Shown here: piece by piece, positions 18,701-30,070 of the stretch | Layout of the letters: each line of letters begins with the position of its first letter | Position numbering within the stretch: the stretch's first letter is position 1 | Assembly: GCA_029861865.1 (NCBI GenBank) | Contig: JAOTYL010000017.1 | Location: 1 to 48,579 of the forward strand | Direction of reading: 5' to 3' | Length of the DNA: 48,579 nt | From: Myxococcales bacterium | Lineage (GTDB): Bacteria > Myxococcota_A > Polyangia > Polyangiales > Houyiibacteriaceae | Notes under the pieces: generated by a model | The model's input: the letters and a program-made list of their open reading frames with translations, nothing else | Told to the model about the DNA's origin: nothing | The model's database searches: none | Position numbers and translations under genes: made by a program

Positions 18701-19866
18701 CTGCGAAGCTCGTGGGTGACAAGGGCAAAGAGCTCCTCGCCAAAGGTCAAAAGATCGCTGATGCGGACCTGGACGAGATTCCCCACAAGTATTGGGCCCA
18801 CATCGAGGTCGAGAAGGACAAAGACAAAACCGACGCGATTCTCGAGCAGGTCGATGACCAAGTCGACGCCGTGAAGATGCTCTTCCAAGAGAAGATCGAC
18901 AAGCTCGGCAAGGGCGATGAGCTTCCTCCCGGCGTGATCAAGATGGTCAAGGTCTACGTCGCGATCAAGCGCAAGCTGCAGGTCGGCGATAAAATGGCGG
19001 GCCGCCACGGAAACAAGGGTGTCGTCAGCCGGATCCTTCCAGAAGAGGACATGCCGTACCTGCCCAACGGCAAGCCGGTCGACATCGTGCTGAACCCTCT
19101 CGGTGTTCCGAGCCGAATGAACGTCGGACAGATTCTCGAAACGCATCTAGGCTGGGCCGGCTATCTATTGGGCAATCAGCTCCAAGAGATGATCGAGCAC
19201 AAGGCTTCGGCCGAGCAGCTCCGCGAGCGCATTCGCGCCATCTTCAAGACCGGGGACATCGTCAAGGTATTGGATGCACTCCCCGACGACGAAGTCACCG
19301 AGCTAGCCAAGACCTGGGAGCATGGTCTTCAGCTTGCGACGCCTGTTTTCGACGGTGCGAGCGAGGACGAGATCAAAGAGCTGTTGAACCTCGCCGGGGT
19401 ACAGGACAACGGCCAAACGGTGCTGTTCGACGGACGTACAGGCGAGGCTTTCCACGAGGACGTCACGGTGGGCATCATGTACATGCTCAAGCTCCACCAT
19501 CTGGTGGACGACAAGATCCACGCTCGGAGCATCGGCCCTTACTCGCTGGTCACCCAGCAGCCCCTCGGCGGTAAAGCGCAGTTCGGTGGGCAGCGGCTCG
19601 GAGAGATGGAGGTCTGGGCCATGGAGGCGTACGGTGCCGCATACGCGCTTCAGGAGTTCCTGACCGTCAAGTCCGACGATGTGCAGGGCCGCACACGCAT
19701 GTACGAATCGATTGTCAAGGGGGACTACACGCTCGAAGCCGGCCTACCGGAGAGCTTCAACGTCCTCATGAAGGAACTTCAGGCGCTGTGCCTGAACGTC
19801 GAGTTGGTAGAGACGAGTCAACTGGGGCGCAGATCAGACGACGTCCTTGCTGCGGAGGAAGAGTAA
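15712..19866 (+). CDS. rpoB: DNA-directed RNA polymerase subunit beta
   Basis: Second-largest RNA polymerase subunit, 1384 residues, full length for this group. The rifampicin-binding region (about 521-548) is fully conserved at the classic resistance sites: Asp530, His540 and Ser545 match E. coli 516, 526 and 531, so the allele looks rifampicin-sensitive. Other landmarks are [13 protein letters not shown], the [14 protein letters not shown] block near 822, the [21 protein letters not shown] block near 1085-1105 and a C-terminal [27 protein letters not shown] lies nine bases before the ATG. rpoC begins 3 bp after the stop. Confidence 0.99.
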   Translation: MAATIQTNFRMRHSFGKIEHILEIPNLIDIQKRSYDKFLQTELPRDDRGNSGLQGVFNSVFPIRDFNGTSELVFSGYTLERPKYDVDECRQRGMTYAAPIKVTIQLIIYDSGGDSTERAVRDIKEQEVYFGEIPLMTVNGTFIINGTERVVVSQLHRSPGVFFDHDRGKTHSSGKLLYQARIIPYRGSWLDFEFDPKDLLYVRIDRRRKMPATVLLKALGYNTQKLLNYYYDTETIYILSKDQYAKSIEYDLLPGQRATHDISVGEDVLVRKNRKFTRAAIRKLKSAGLDYLPIDFSEVIGKVAAEDVIDEDTGEILLAVNEEVNEARIDALREAGINEFKVLFIDGLNVGSYLRDTLLADKVQSQDEAILEIYRRLRPGDPPTLDTARNLFNNLFFNPERYDLSQVGRLKLNYKFYRDAEQEETPALDHTVLTNTDILDTVKNLIELKNGRGSVDDIDHLGNRRVRAVGELMENQYRIGLVRMERAIKERMNMSQEIETLMPHDLINAKPVSAVVKEYFGSSQLSQFMDQTNPLSEVTHKRRLSALGPGGLTRERAGFEVRDVHTTHYGRICPIETPEGPNIGLIASLSTYARVNEYGFVETPYRKVEDGIVLDEHVRWYSALEEEGHYIAQANAIIDKMSRQLEGQLISARYNGEFVMVPPSSVQLMDVSPNQLVSVAASLIPFLEHDDANRALMGSNMQRQAVPCVRTHAPIAGTGIEARVARDSGVCVVAQQDGVVESVDATRIVVKAEGLAGAFPDIYRLNKFQRSNQNTAYNQTPIVRPGDRVKAGDVIADGPSTDRGELALGQNVIVAFMPWGGYNFEDSILLSERIAKDDVYTSVHIEEFECVARDTKLGKEEITRDIPNVGEEALKDLDESGIVRIGAEVNSGDILVGKITPKGETQLSPEEKLLRAIFGEKAGDVRDTSLKVPPGVTGMVIDARVFARKGTEKDERSLQIEEAERAKLEKDMADEIKIVLDSAHARVRKYFVGNMTTAKLVGDKGKELLAKGQKIADADLDEIPHKYWAHIEVEKDKDKTDAILEQVDDQVDAVKMLFQEKIDKLGKGDELPPGVIKMVKVYVAIKRKLQVGDKMAGRHGNKGVVSRILPEEDMPYLPNGKPVDIVLNPLGVPSRMNVGQILETHLGWAGYLLGNQLQEMIEHKASAEQLRERIRAIFKTGDIVKVLDALPDDEVTELAKTWEHGLQLATPVFDGASEDEIKELLNLAGVQDNGQTVLFDGRTGEAFHEDVTVGIMYMLKLHHLVDDKIHARSIGPYSLVTQQPLGGKAQFGGQRLGEMEVWAMEAYGAAYALQEFLTVKSDDVQGRTRMYESIVKGDYTLEAGLPESFNVLMKELQALCLNVELVETSQLGRRSDDVLAAEEE

Positions 19867-19869
19867 GTC

Positions 19870-24060
<4,191 letters not shown>

Positions 24061-24091
24061 GCGCGCCGGGGTTTCGGTGTAGAGTCCTCGA

Positions 24092-25249
24092 ATGGAAGCT
24101 CCAACGAAGGGTTATCTGTTCGAGACCGATGAGCATCGGGCACTCCGAGAGCAGGTGCGTCGATTCGCTGCAGCGGAGATCGCCCCAAACGCCCACGCCT
24201 GGGAAGAAGCGAACGAATTTCCGAGGGAGCTCTACTCGCGAGCTGCGAAAGCTGGTTTTCTCGGCGTCGGATATCCCGAAGAGCTCGGTGGTGACGGTGG
24301 AGATCTCGGCCATGTGCTCTGCGCTTCGGAGGAAGTAGTCCTGGCGGGCAAGTCGGTGGGCACTTGTGTGGGTCTCGGTAGCCACGGAATCGCGCTGCCA
24401 CCCATCGTGAGGTTCGGTAATGACGATCAGAAAGAGCGCTTCGTCAGGCCAACGCTCGCTGGGGACAAGATCGCCGCACTGGCCATTACCGAGCCCGGCG
24501 GTGGAAGCGACGTAGCCGCCGTCCGGACCAAGGCGGTTCGAGACGGTGACCACTACGTCGTGAACGGGGCGAAGACCTTCATCACCTCCGGCTGTCGCGG
24601 AGATTACATCACCACGGCGGTACGCACCGGTGGGGAGGGCCATGGCGGCATCTCGATGCTCGTGGTCGAGAGCGGCACTCCAGGCTTCAGCGTCTCCAGC
24701 AAGCTCAAGAAGACAGGTTGGTGGGCGAGCGACACCGCCGAGCTCATCTTCGAAGATTGCCGCGTTCCGGCCACCAATCTCATCGGTCAGGAGGGCACCG
24801 GCTTTCTGATGATCATGATGAACTTCGTCACCGAGCGCCTTTTCCTCGCCGGTCAATGTGTTGCGATTGCGGAGCTCGCGTATCGAGAGTCGGTGGCCTA
24901 TGCCAAGCAGCGACAAGCCTTTGGCAAGAACCTCGCGGGCTTTCAGGTCATCCGCCACAAGCTCGCCGACATGGCGACGCAGATCGCCGCGGCACGCGCC
25001 CTCACTGGCGAATGCGTCACCCGCTATTTGAACGGCGAAGAGACTCCATCTCTTGCTGCGATGGCGAAGAACGCCGCGACCGATATGTGCTCTGCGGTGT
25101 GCGACCAGGCCGTTCAGATTCACGGGGGTTACGGCTACATGCGCGAGTATGTGGTCGAGCGCCTTTACCGCGATGCCCGCCTGTACCCCATCGGCGGCGG
25201 TACGCGCGAAATCATGAACGAAATCATCAGCAAAGTAGAGGGTTACTGA
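24092..25249 (+). CDS. Acyl-CoA dehydrogenase (IVD/long-chain-type active site)
   Basis: FAD enzyme introducing the trans-2 double bond in an acyl-CoA and passing electrons to ETF. It has 385 residues with ITEPGGGSDVAAV, GAKTFITSG, the FAD/ETF-side RQAFGKNLAGFQ and a GGYGYMREYVVERLYRDAR end. The usual catalytic Glu of medium- and short-chain enzymes (YEGT) is replaced by Gly in PIGGGTREIM. Instead Glu238 in VTERLFLAG aligns with the base used by isovaleryl-CoA and long-chain dehydrogenases, so substrate is probably branched or long. It starts 31 bp after rpoC on the same strand, with no obvious promoter. Its stop overlaps the convergent hvfC-like gene by 7 bp. Confidence 0.9.
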   Translation: MEAPTKGYLFETDEHRALREQVRRFAAAEIAPNAHAWEEANEFPRELYSRAAKAGFLGVGYPEELGGDGGDLGHVLCASEEVVLAGKSVGTCVGLGSHGIALPPIVRFGNDDQKERFVRPTLAGDKIAALAITEPGGGSDVAAVRTKAVRDGDHYVVNGAKTFITSGCRGDYITTAVRTGGEGHGGISMLVVESGTPGFSVSSKLKKTGWWASDTAELIFEDCRVPATNLIGQEGTGFLMIMMNFVTERLFLAGQCVAIAELAYRESVAYAKQRQAFGKNLAGFQVIRHKLADMATQIAAARALTGECVTRYLNGEETPSLAAMAKNAATDMCSAVCDQAVQIHGGYGYMREYVVERLYRDARLYPIGGGTREIMNEIISKVEGY

Positions 25250-25980
25250 GAGTCAGCTCTCCCGCCTAGGACGATGCCACGTTCTAATGCATCCGCGATC
25301 ATGGCGGAGAGCTTCTCGACGAAGGCCGGGCCGATTTCGGTGCCGTGTACAGCTGCGACCTCGTGGACGGTCTCGGTGACCGACTTCGCGGCCCCTGTCC
25401 AGGCTTCGACGAGGCTCGCGGCGAGCGGGTTTAGCTTCCACGGGATCGGATTGTGGTGCTTGTCGCGGTAGACGCAGATGATGTTGGGTTCTTCTTCATA
25501 CCCGGAGGCGGGGGTTGGCTCGCGATGCACGGGATACGATAGCCGCAGCACCTGCAAAGCCGGGTTGAGGACCGGGATGCGGTCGAACGCAAACTCGCTC
25601 GTAGCGACTCGATTCGGTGGCGCGTACCGCACGTCCCATTTGGCGATTTCGTACCGCGCTAAATCCGAGAGCCATACGGGGTCCTGGTCGCGCCAGCTCG
25701 GAAGTGCAAACTCGAACAGCTCGCGGGGGAGATGACGGAAGTATCGAGTCTTAGGGCCACCCGTGGCAAGCCACTCGTCGATCGCGCGCTGAAAAGCCTG
25801 GTCTCCCGCCACGCGCTTGGTGCGGGCCAACGCAACACCGATGACGTTGATCAATCTGCTGCGTACCAGGTCTCTGTAGACGAGCCAACGTTCTCTCGAC
25901 CCCAAGGCAGTCAGGTCGGCTTCGCTCGGTTCGAGGTCGAAGCAAACGTGCTGCATCGCTCTGAGTCGGTCAGCTAGCAC
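25243..25980 (-). CDS. HvfC/DUF2063-like RiPP maturation partner protein
   Basis: A 245-residue protein placed after a DUF692/MNIO gene. The N-terminal half is helical, with RERWLVYRDLVRSRLINVI, a diverged form of the RxxVYRxN start of the DUF2063 family. The middle has a DLARYEIAKWDVRYA-type helix and a beta-strand part ending in LSYPVH. The C-terminal 75 residues (about 168-242: WKLNPLAASLVEAW, then a TVHEVAAVHG helix and DALERGIVLG) look like a PqqD-type winged-helix RiPP recognition element. It probably presents the peptide at 26891-27121 to the MNIO enzyme. The start is GTG at 25980, overlapping the MNIO stop by 11 bp; ATG at 25956 is an alternative. Fold calls are by eye. Confidence 0.75.
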   Translation of the reverse strand: MLADRLRAMQHVCFDLEPSEADLTALGSRERWLVYRDLVRSRLINVIGVALARTKRVAGDQAFQRAIDEWLATGGPKTRYFRHLPRELFEFALPSWRDQDPVWLSDLARYEIAKWDVRYAPPNRVATSEFAFDRIPVLNPALQVLRLSYPVHREPTPASGYEEEPNIICVYRDKHHNPIPWKLNPLAASLVEAWTGAAKSVTETVHEVAAVHGTEIGPAFVEKLSAMIADALERGIVLGGRADSQ

Positions 25981-26812
25981 GCTTCTCTCCCGTTGCGCCC
26001 TCGTAGATCGACCACAGCTGATCGATCTCCGCCAACAGCTCTTCCAGCGCCGGCACGTTGTTGTCGCGCTCGAGCAACACCGGCACTGGTCCTACCTTTC
26101 GTAATGCATACTCGAGCAGTCGGTACACATCGTTGGGAACCGGCTCACCATGGGTGTCGATTCGAATCCCGTCATCCCGCACCAAGTGGCCGGCCACGTG
26201 GATCTGGACGACTCGGTCGATCGGGATCTTATCGATGTAGGCCTCGGGATCAAAGCCGAAATTTCGTGCATTCACATAGATGTTGTTGACGTCGAGCAAG
26301 AGCTTGGCATCGGCTCGTTCGAGGACTTCGAGTACAAAGTCGGCCTCATCCAAACCATTGGCGGCCTGTGGCGCGTAGTAGCTGACGTTTTCCAGGGCGA
26401 TAGGCACGTCGAGGGCGTCGCGCATTTCACAGATACGCTGCGCCGACGTTGCTACCGCCTCGTCGGTAAAGGGTAGCGGTAGGAGGTCATGGAAGAAGTG
26501 AGTATTCACCGCACCAATGCAAAGGTGCTCGCTGTGCCACGGCACCTCGAGGTCGTTCAGAAGACCTCGCAGATCGTTTGCGTAATCCTCATCCAACGGC
26601 TCGAGCGCGCCAAAGCAAGTGCTAAGCCCATGAGTGACTACCGGCCAATCCTCTCTCGCGAGGTCGAGAATCTCTGCGTAGCGCCCGCCGCGGCCTAGGT
26701 AGTTTTCGGGATGAATCTCGACCCACGAAACGCCCTTCGGTCGTCGTTCGAGAAGCTCCGTCGCCAAATCGTAACGAAGGCCGAGCCCAATTCCATTTAT
26801 TTCATTGGTCAC
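25970..26812 (-). CDS. DUF692/MNIO (HvfB-like) peptide-modifying iron oxygenase
   Basis: Multinuclear non-heme iron enzyme of the DUF692 family, TIM-barrel fold. Known relatives (MbnB, HvfB) oxidise peptide cysteines using oxygen. Of 280 residues, the conserved polar set is visible: HPEN at 34-37, THGLS with His61, HSEH at 93-96, EN at 141-142, LLLDVNNIYVNA with Asp174, QIHVAGH with His205 and His209, DTH at 219-221 and LLERD with Glu248. The preferred start is GTG at 26812. The frame is open to an ATG at 26857, but those 15 extra codons coincide with a strong terminator-like hairpin and add no family sequence. It lies between the candidate precursor peptide gene and its partner gene. Confidence 0.92.
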   Translation of the reverse strand: MTNEINGIGLGLRYDLATELLERRPKGVSWVEIHPENYLGRGGRYAEILDLAREDWPVVTHGLSTCFGALEPLDEDYANDLRGLLNDLEVPWHSEHLCIGAVNTHFFHDLLPLPFTDEAVATSAQRICEMRDALDVPIALENVSYYAPQAANGLDEADFVLEVLERADAKLLLDVNNIYVNARNFGFDPEAYIDKIPIDRVVQIHVAGHLVRDDGIRIDTHGEPVPNDVYRLLEYALRKVGPVPVLLERDNNVPALEELLAEIDQLWSIYEGATGEKRAS

Positions 26813-26821
26813 TTGGAAGAC

Positions 26822-26853
26822 AAAGCCGCGACGACCATTGTCGCCGCGGCTTT
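26822..26853 (-). terminator. Attenuator-like hairpin between peptide gene and MNIO gene
   Basis: A 14-bp stem with a single G-U wobble (26853-26840 with 26835-26822) and a 4-base loop, ending GGCTTT and followed in the minus-strand transcript by GTCTTCC. It lies 38 bp after the stop of the small peptide gene and ends 10 bp before the GTG proposed as the MNIO start. Form and place fit partial termination that would give a high ratio of precursor to enzyme. Confidence 0.7.
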
Positions 26854-26890
26854 CCATATCATGCCGCTCGAGAAGCAGCGCAAGCTTTCG

Positions 26891-27121
26891 TTACTTGGCG
26901 CCGCAGCTACCTTCGCCGCACGAAGCCTCAGATGCTTCGTCCATGGCTTCGCCCGCCGCCTCTTCAGCGTCGGCTGCAGCTGCTTCTGCGTCAGCCGCGG
27001 CCTCTTCGGCACCGGCTGTAACCTCAGCCGCGTCCGGACCATCATCCGACTTGCATGCTGCAGTCACGCTCAGCGCCGCCGTCGCCATTGCGATGATCGT
27101 GTGCTTGAGTGCTGAATTCAT
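26891..27121 (-). CDS. Candidate bufferin/HvfA-like RiPP precursor, lipoprotein type
   Basis: A 76-residue peptide. Residues 1-22 form a signal sequence with a hydrophobic core (IIAMATAALSV). Cys23 follows Ala-Ala in a lipobox-like context, so it may be lipidated. Residues 28-66 are almost only Ala, Glu, Asp and Gly in a helical pattern. The C-terminus is SCGEGSCGAK, with Cys68 and Cys73 in a C-G-E-G-x-C-G arrangement that matches the EGKCG-type core repeats of HvfA/bufferin peptides, whose cysteines are converted by MNIO enzymes. It is first in a minus-strand run with the MNIO and partner genes. ATG at 27121 is preceded by AGAGGGTAGAGAAC. Composition differs sharply from its neighbours. Only the operon and the motif support the function; there are just two core cysteines. 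Confidence 0.8.
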   Translation of the reverse strand: MNSALKHTIIAMATAALSVTAACKSDDGPDAAEVTAGAEEAAADAEAAAADAEEAAGEAMDEASEASCGEGSCGAK

Positions 27122-27138
27122 AGTTCTCTACCCTCTTT

Positions 27139-27167
27139 CATATAAGCGCATCACTCGGGACTGTCTT
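27139..27167 (-). promoter_or_regulatory. Candidate promoter of the peptide-MNIO operon
   Basis: On the minus strand AAGACA (27167-27162), a 17-bp spacer and TATATG (27144-27139) lie just upstream of the peptide start. The match is partial (GACA in the -35, TATA in the -10) and the leader would be only about a dozen bases. I found no ECF-sigma-type element, although related operons are often under ECF control. The rest of 27168-27381 shows nothing clear except TATATT at 27367-27372 just before the plus-strand gene. Confidence 0.35.
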
Positions 27168-27381
27168 TCGCCCGCGATGCAATGCGGTGATAGGGACCAA
27201 TCCCGCACCCCCGCTTCTCAAGGACGCACGCTAGCCAAACGGTTGGCGCGTCGCAAACCGAAAGCGTGATGCGCGTGACGAACGAGGATACGCCCCTCCG
27301 GGGTCGATGTTTCGCAGAGCTTCGAGATCGCCCCTGGTCATCCGCGAATAATACCCCATAGATTCCATATATTTACGCGTG

Positions 27382-28764
27382 ATGCATAAGAGCTGGAAAT
27401 TCACGGTGCTTGCCGTCTCGGTCGGGTGCGCCCACGCGGCTCCCGCGCCTGCCGCGCTCAGCGGCCCGCCGGAGGCTCGCTACAAGGTTACAATCTTTGA
27501 CAACTTCGACGGCGCGACAGTCGAGGCATGCTTCGACGGATTCGCACCGAGCCACCTCTCCTCCATGGACGCCGATGCGACTCGCGGCCTGGTTCGCGCC
27601 TGGTCCGAGAGCGGTACGCTCGACCTTCACGAAGGCCGGATCGAGCTCCCGAGTATTGCAAATGGGGTGTGCATCTCGTACGAGACGCGCTTCGTCGACG
27701 AAGTCTTTCGCGCCCGTGACTCGCGCGCCGTCGTCGTATCGCAGGCGGAATGGCTCTGGCGTCCCGAGCCCTTTCCCTCTGAGCTCGACGCCTTCGTTTC
27801 GATCGCCATGCCTTCCGGTGCTCGCGCTTCCCTTCCTTGGACCTATGACGGCACGGTCTACCATCTCGACCGTGGCGCATTCTACCGTAGTGGCTACAAC
27901 GTCTTGGGGGTGTTCTTGGAGGAACGCTTCGCCGTGGCTGGCACGGATGTCACCGTCGCACGCTTGGGGCCTCAGCCCACGGCCGAGGTCACTCGCCAGT
28001 GGCTCACACGCGCGATCGGTGCAGTGGCCTCGGTCGGGGGCGAGTTCCCGGTGGAACGGCTGCACTTCGTCATCGTTCCCGTAGATGGGATGAGTCGCCC
28101 AGTCGCGTTTGGAATGGTTCGCCGTGGCGGGGGTGTATCGGTCTTACTGATTCCTTCCAGCACCGCGACGGCCCGACAGCTCGAGGCGGACTGGGTTGCG
28201 ATTCACGAGCTCTCTCATATCTGGCTCCCCCGAGTTCAGCGCAAAGATCGCTGGCTCACGGAGGGTATCGCGACCTATCTTCAAGAGGTTTTGCGCGCGC
28301 GGTGCGGTCTGCAGAGCGCGAAGGTCTCTTGGAATCGCATTCGCGACGGCCTCAAACGCGGTCGTCGATCGGGCACTGGCCGAATCTTGACCAGTGAGAG
28401 TCGCGACATGAATCGCACCGGAGCATATTATCGAGTCTACTGGGCAGGAACCGCATTTGCATTGGAGGCCGACCTGCAACTAAGACGCCAAAGCGACGGA
28501 GCAATGACGCTACTCCGCGCGCTCGAGCTCGCACATCCTCGATTGTCGAGACTCCGAGGTTTCGTCGATGCAGAGGTGGTTCTCACCGCGCTCGATGAGG
28601 TAAGCGGTTCAGATTTCTTGATCGAGCTCGGTGCGCGCTACGCGTCGAGCGCGCGCTTCCCTGCAACGCGTCTTCTCGATGACCCAGCCAACAAACCAAT
28701 CCGCACAAAGATCATGCAGGTCGAACCCGGCCGATGTGTGCTCAGCGTCGAATCGTCCCAATGA
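27382..28764 (+). CDS. Exported gluzincin-like zinc metallopeptidase
   Basis: A 460-residue protein with a hydrophobic N-terminal signal ending VSVGC (Cys16), so probably a lipoprotein. The zinc site is HELSH at 275-279 with a downstream WLTEGIATY, whose Glu294 is the likely third ligand. This spacing (14 residues) is shorter than in M1 aminopeptidases and closer to the peptidase-MA/M61-like group. The first 230 residues are beta-rich and resemble no domain I can name. The ATG at 27382 is used; GTG directly before it is possible. It is divergent from the peptide operon with 260 bp between. Its last 23 bp overlap the convergent phosphorylase gene. Substrate unknown. Confidence 0.75.
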   Translation: MHKSWKFTVLAVSVGCAHAAPAPAALSGPPEARYKVTIFDNFDGATVEACFDGFAPSHLSSMDADATRGLVRAWSESGTLDLHEGRIELPSIANGVCISYETRFVDEVFRARDSRAVVVSQAEWLWRPEPFPSELDAFVSIAMPSGARASLPWTYDGTVYHLDRGAFYRSGYNVLGVFLEERFAVAGTDVTVARLGPQPTAEVTRQWLTRAIGAVASVGGEFPVERLHFVIVPVDGMSRPVAFGMVRRGGGVSVLLIPSSTATARQLEADWVAIHELSHIWLPRVQRKDRWLTEGIATYLQEVLRARCGLQSAKVSWNRIRDGLKRGRRSGTGRILTSESRDMNRTGAYYRVYWAGTAFALEADLQLRRQSDGAMTLLRALELAHPRLSRLRGFVDAEVVLTALDEVSGSDFLIELGARYASSARFPATRLLDDPANKPIRTKIMQVEPGRCVLSVESSQ

Positions 28765-30070
28765 TTCGGTCGCGTGGCTCAGGCTTCCTCTTGCCGATCT
28801 CGAAGCACTTGCCTACGCGTTTGGCCCCGGCTTCCAGGCGCGATCGTTTAGAAGAGTAGAGCGTTGCGAGCTCCTGGCCGGCCTTGATCCGATCGCCTCG
28901 GCGTCGGTGCAGCCGAATGCCTGCCCCTGGGTCCACCGGATCCTCGGCCCTTGTTCGTCCCGCACCCAACCCCATCGATGCGTAGCCGAGCTCGAGTGCA
29001 TCGACATCGCGGATGTAGCCGTCCTTCTGCGCGATCACCGTCGACCTATTGCGGGCCACCGGGAGGCGATCCGGCTCGTCGACTATCCGAATGTCTCCTC
29101 CTTGAGCGCTGACGATGGCCTGCATCTTGCGGAGCGCCGTGCCATCTCTCAGGACGGCTTGCTGCCGTCGCACCGCTTCGGCTTTCGACTTCGTCAGGCC
29201 CGCGATCCGAAGCATTTCTGCGCCGAGGGCGAATGTGACCTCCCTTAAGTCGTCGGGACCGTCATCGTGCAGTACCTCGAAGGCTTCGATCGTCTCCAGC
29301 GAATTGCCGATCGCGTACCCGATCGGACTGCTCATGTCGGTCAGCAAAGCGGAAACGCGTTTGCCCGCGAGCTGGCCGACGCGTACCAAGCTTCGCGCGA
29401 GCTCTTTGGCCGCCGACAGACTCTTCATGAAAGCGCCCCGTCCCACTTTGACGTCGAGCACCAGGCCGTCGATGCCCTCCGCTAGCTTTTTCGACAGGAT
29501 GCTCGCGGTGATCAACGGAATCGACTCGATTGTACCCGTGACGTCCCGAAGGGCGTAGAGACGCCGATCTGCCGGCGCGAGGTCGCCTGTTTGTCCGATG
29601 AGGGCACACCCAATCGATCGTAACTGCGCTCTGAACTCCTTCACGGACAGGTTGACGCGGAAGCCAGGAATCGCTTCGAGCTTGTCCAGCGTGCCACCCG
29701 TGTGCCCGAGCCCCCGGCCGCTCATCATTGGAACCGCCACGCCGCACGAAGCAATGATCGGGGCCAGGCAGATGCTGACTTTGTCACCGACCCCTCCTGT
29801 CGAGTGTTTGTCGACCTTGGGAGCGGTCACGTCGGTCAAGCTCAGCACCTTGCCGCTGTCGCGCATGGCAAGCGTGAGTGCAACGGTTTCTTCGAAGCTC
29901 ATGCCCTCGAAGTAGACGGCCATCGCAAGCGCGCTCATTTGGTAGTCGGTAACCGACCCGTCCATGAAGCCCGAGATGAGTGCAGCGATTTCTTCTTTCG
30001 CGAGGCTGCCACCATCCCGCTTCCGTACGATGAGCTCCGGTACCGATAACGATGTGTGCCTATGCGGCAT
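28742..30070 (-). CDS. deoA: Pyrimidine-nucleoside/thymidine phosphorylase
   Basis: Salvage enzyme splitting thymidine or other pyrimidine nucleosides with phosphate into base and (deoxy)ribose 1-phosphate. The 442-residue protein carries the family signatures VDKHSTGGVGDKVS (phosphate site), SGRGLGHTGGTLDKLE, YALRDVTGTIESIPLI and the SILSKKLAEGIDGLVLDVKVG block. The C-terminal domain (about 335-442) is present. The ATG at 30070 shares one base with the RNase R stop (TAATG), so translation is coupled, and this pairs RNA decay with nucleoside salvage. Thymidine versus broad pyrimidine specificity cannot be decided by eye. Confidence 0.93.
   Translation of the reverse strand: MPHRHTSLSVPELIVRKRDGGSLAKEEIAALISGFMDGSVTDYQMSALAMAVYFEGMSFEETVALTLAMRDSGKVLSLTDVTAPKVDKHSTGGVGDKVSICLAPIIASCGVAVPMMSGRGLGHTGGTLDKLEAIPGFRVNLSVKEFRAQLRSIGCALIGQTGDLAPADRRLYALRDVTGTIESIPLITASILSKKLAEGIDGLVLDVKVGRGAFMKSLSAAKELARSLVRVGQLAGKRVSALLTDMSSPIGYAIGNSLETIEAFEVLHDDGPDDLREVTFALGAEMLRIAGLTKSKAEAVRRQQAVLRDGTALRKMQAIVSAQGGDIRIVDEPDRLPVARNRSTVIAQKDGYIRDVDALELGYASMGLGAGRTRAEDPVDPGAGIRLHRRRGDRIKAGQELATLYSSKRSRLEAGAKRVGKCFEIGKRKPEPRDRIIGTIRR

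Noticed and set aside
26805-27269. A plus-strand Ala/Ser-rich frame opposite the small peptide gene
   Set aside because: The minus-strand frame has a signal sequence, a lipobox-like Cys, a family-like C-terminal motif and operon context; the plus frame is low in complexity and has no such features.
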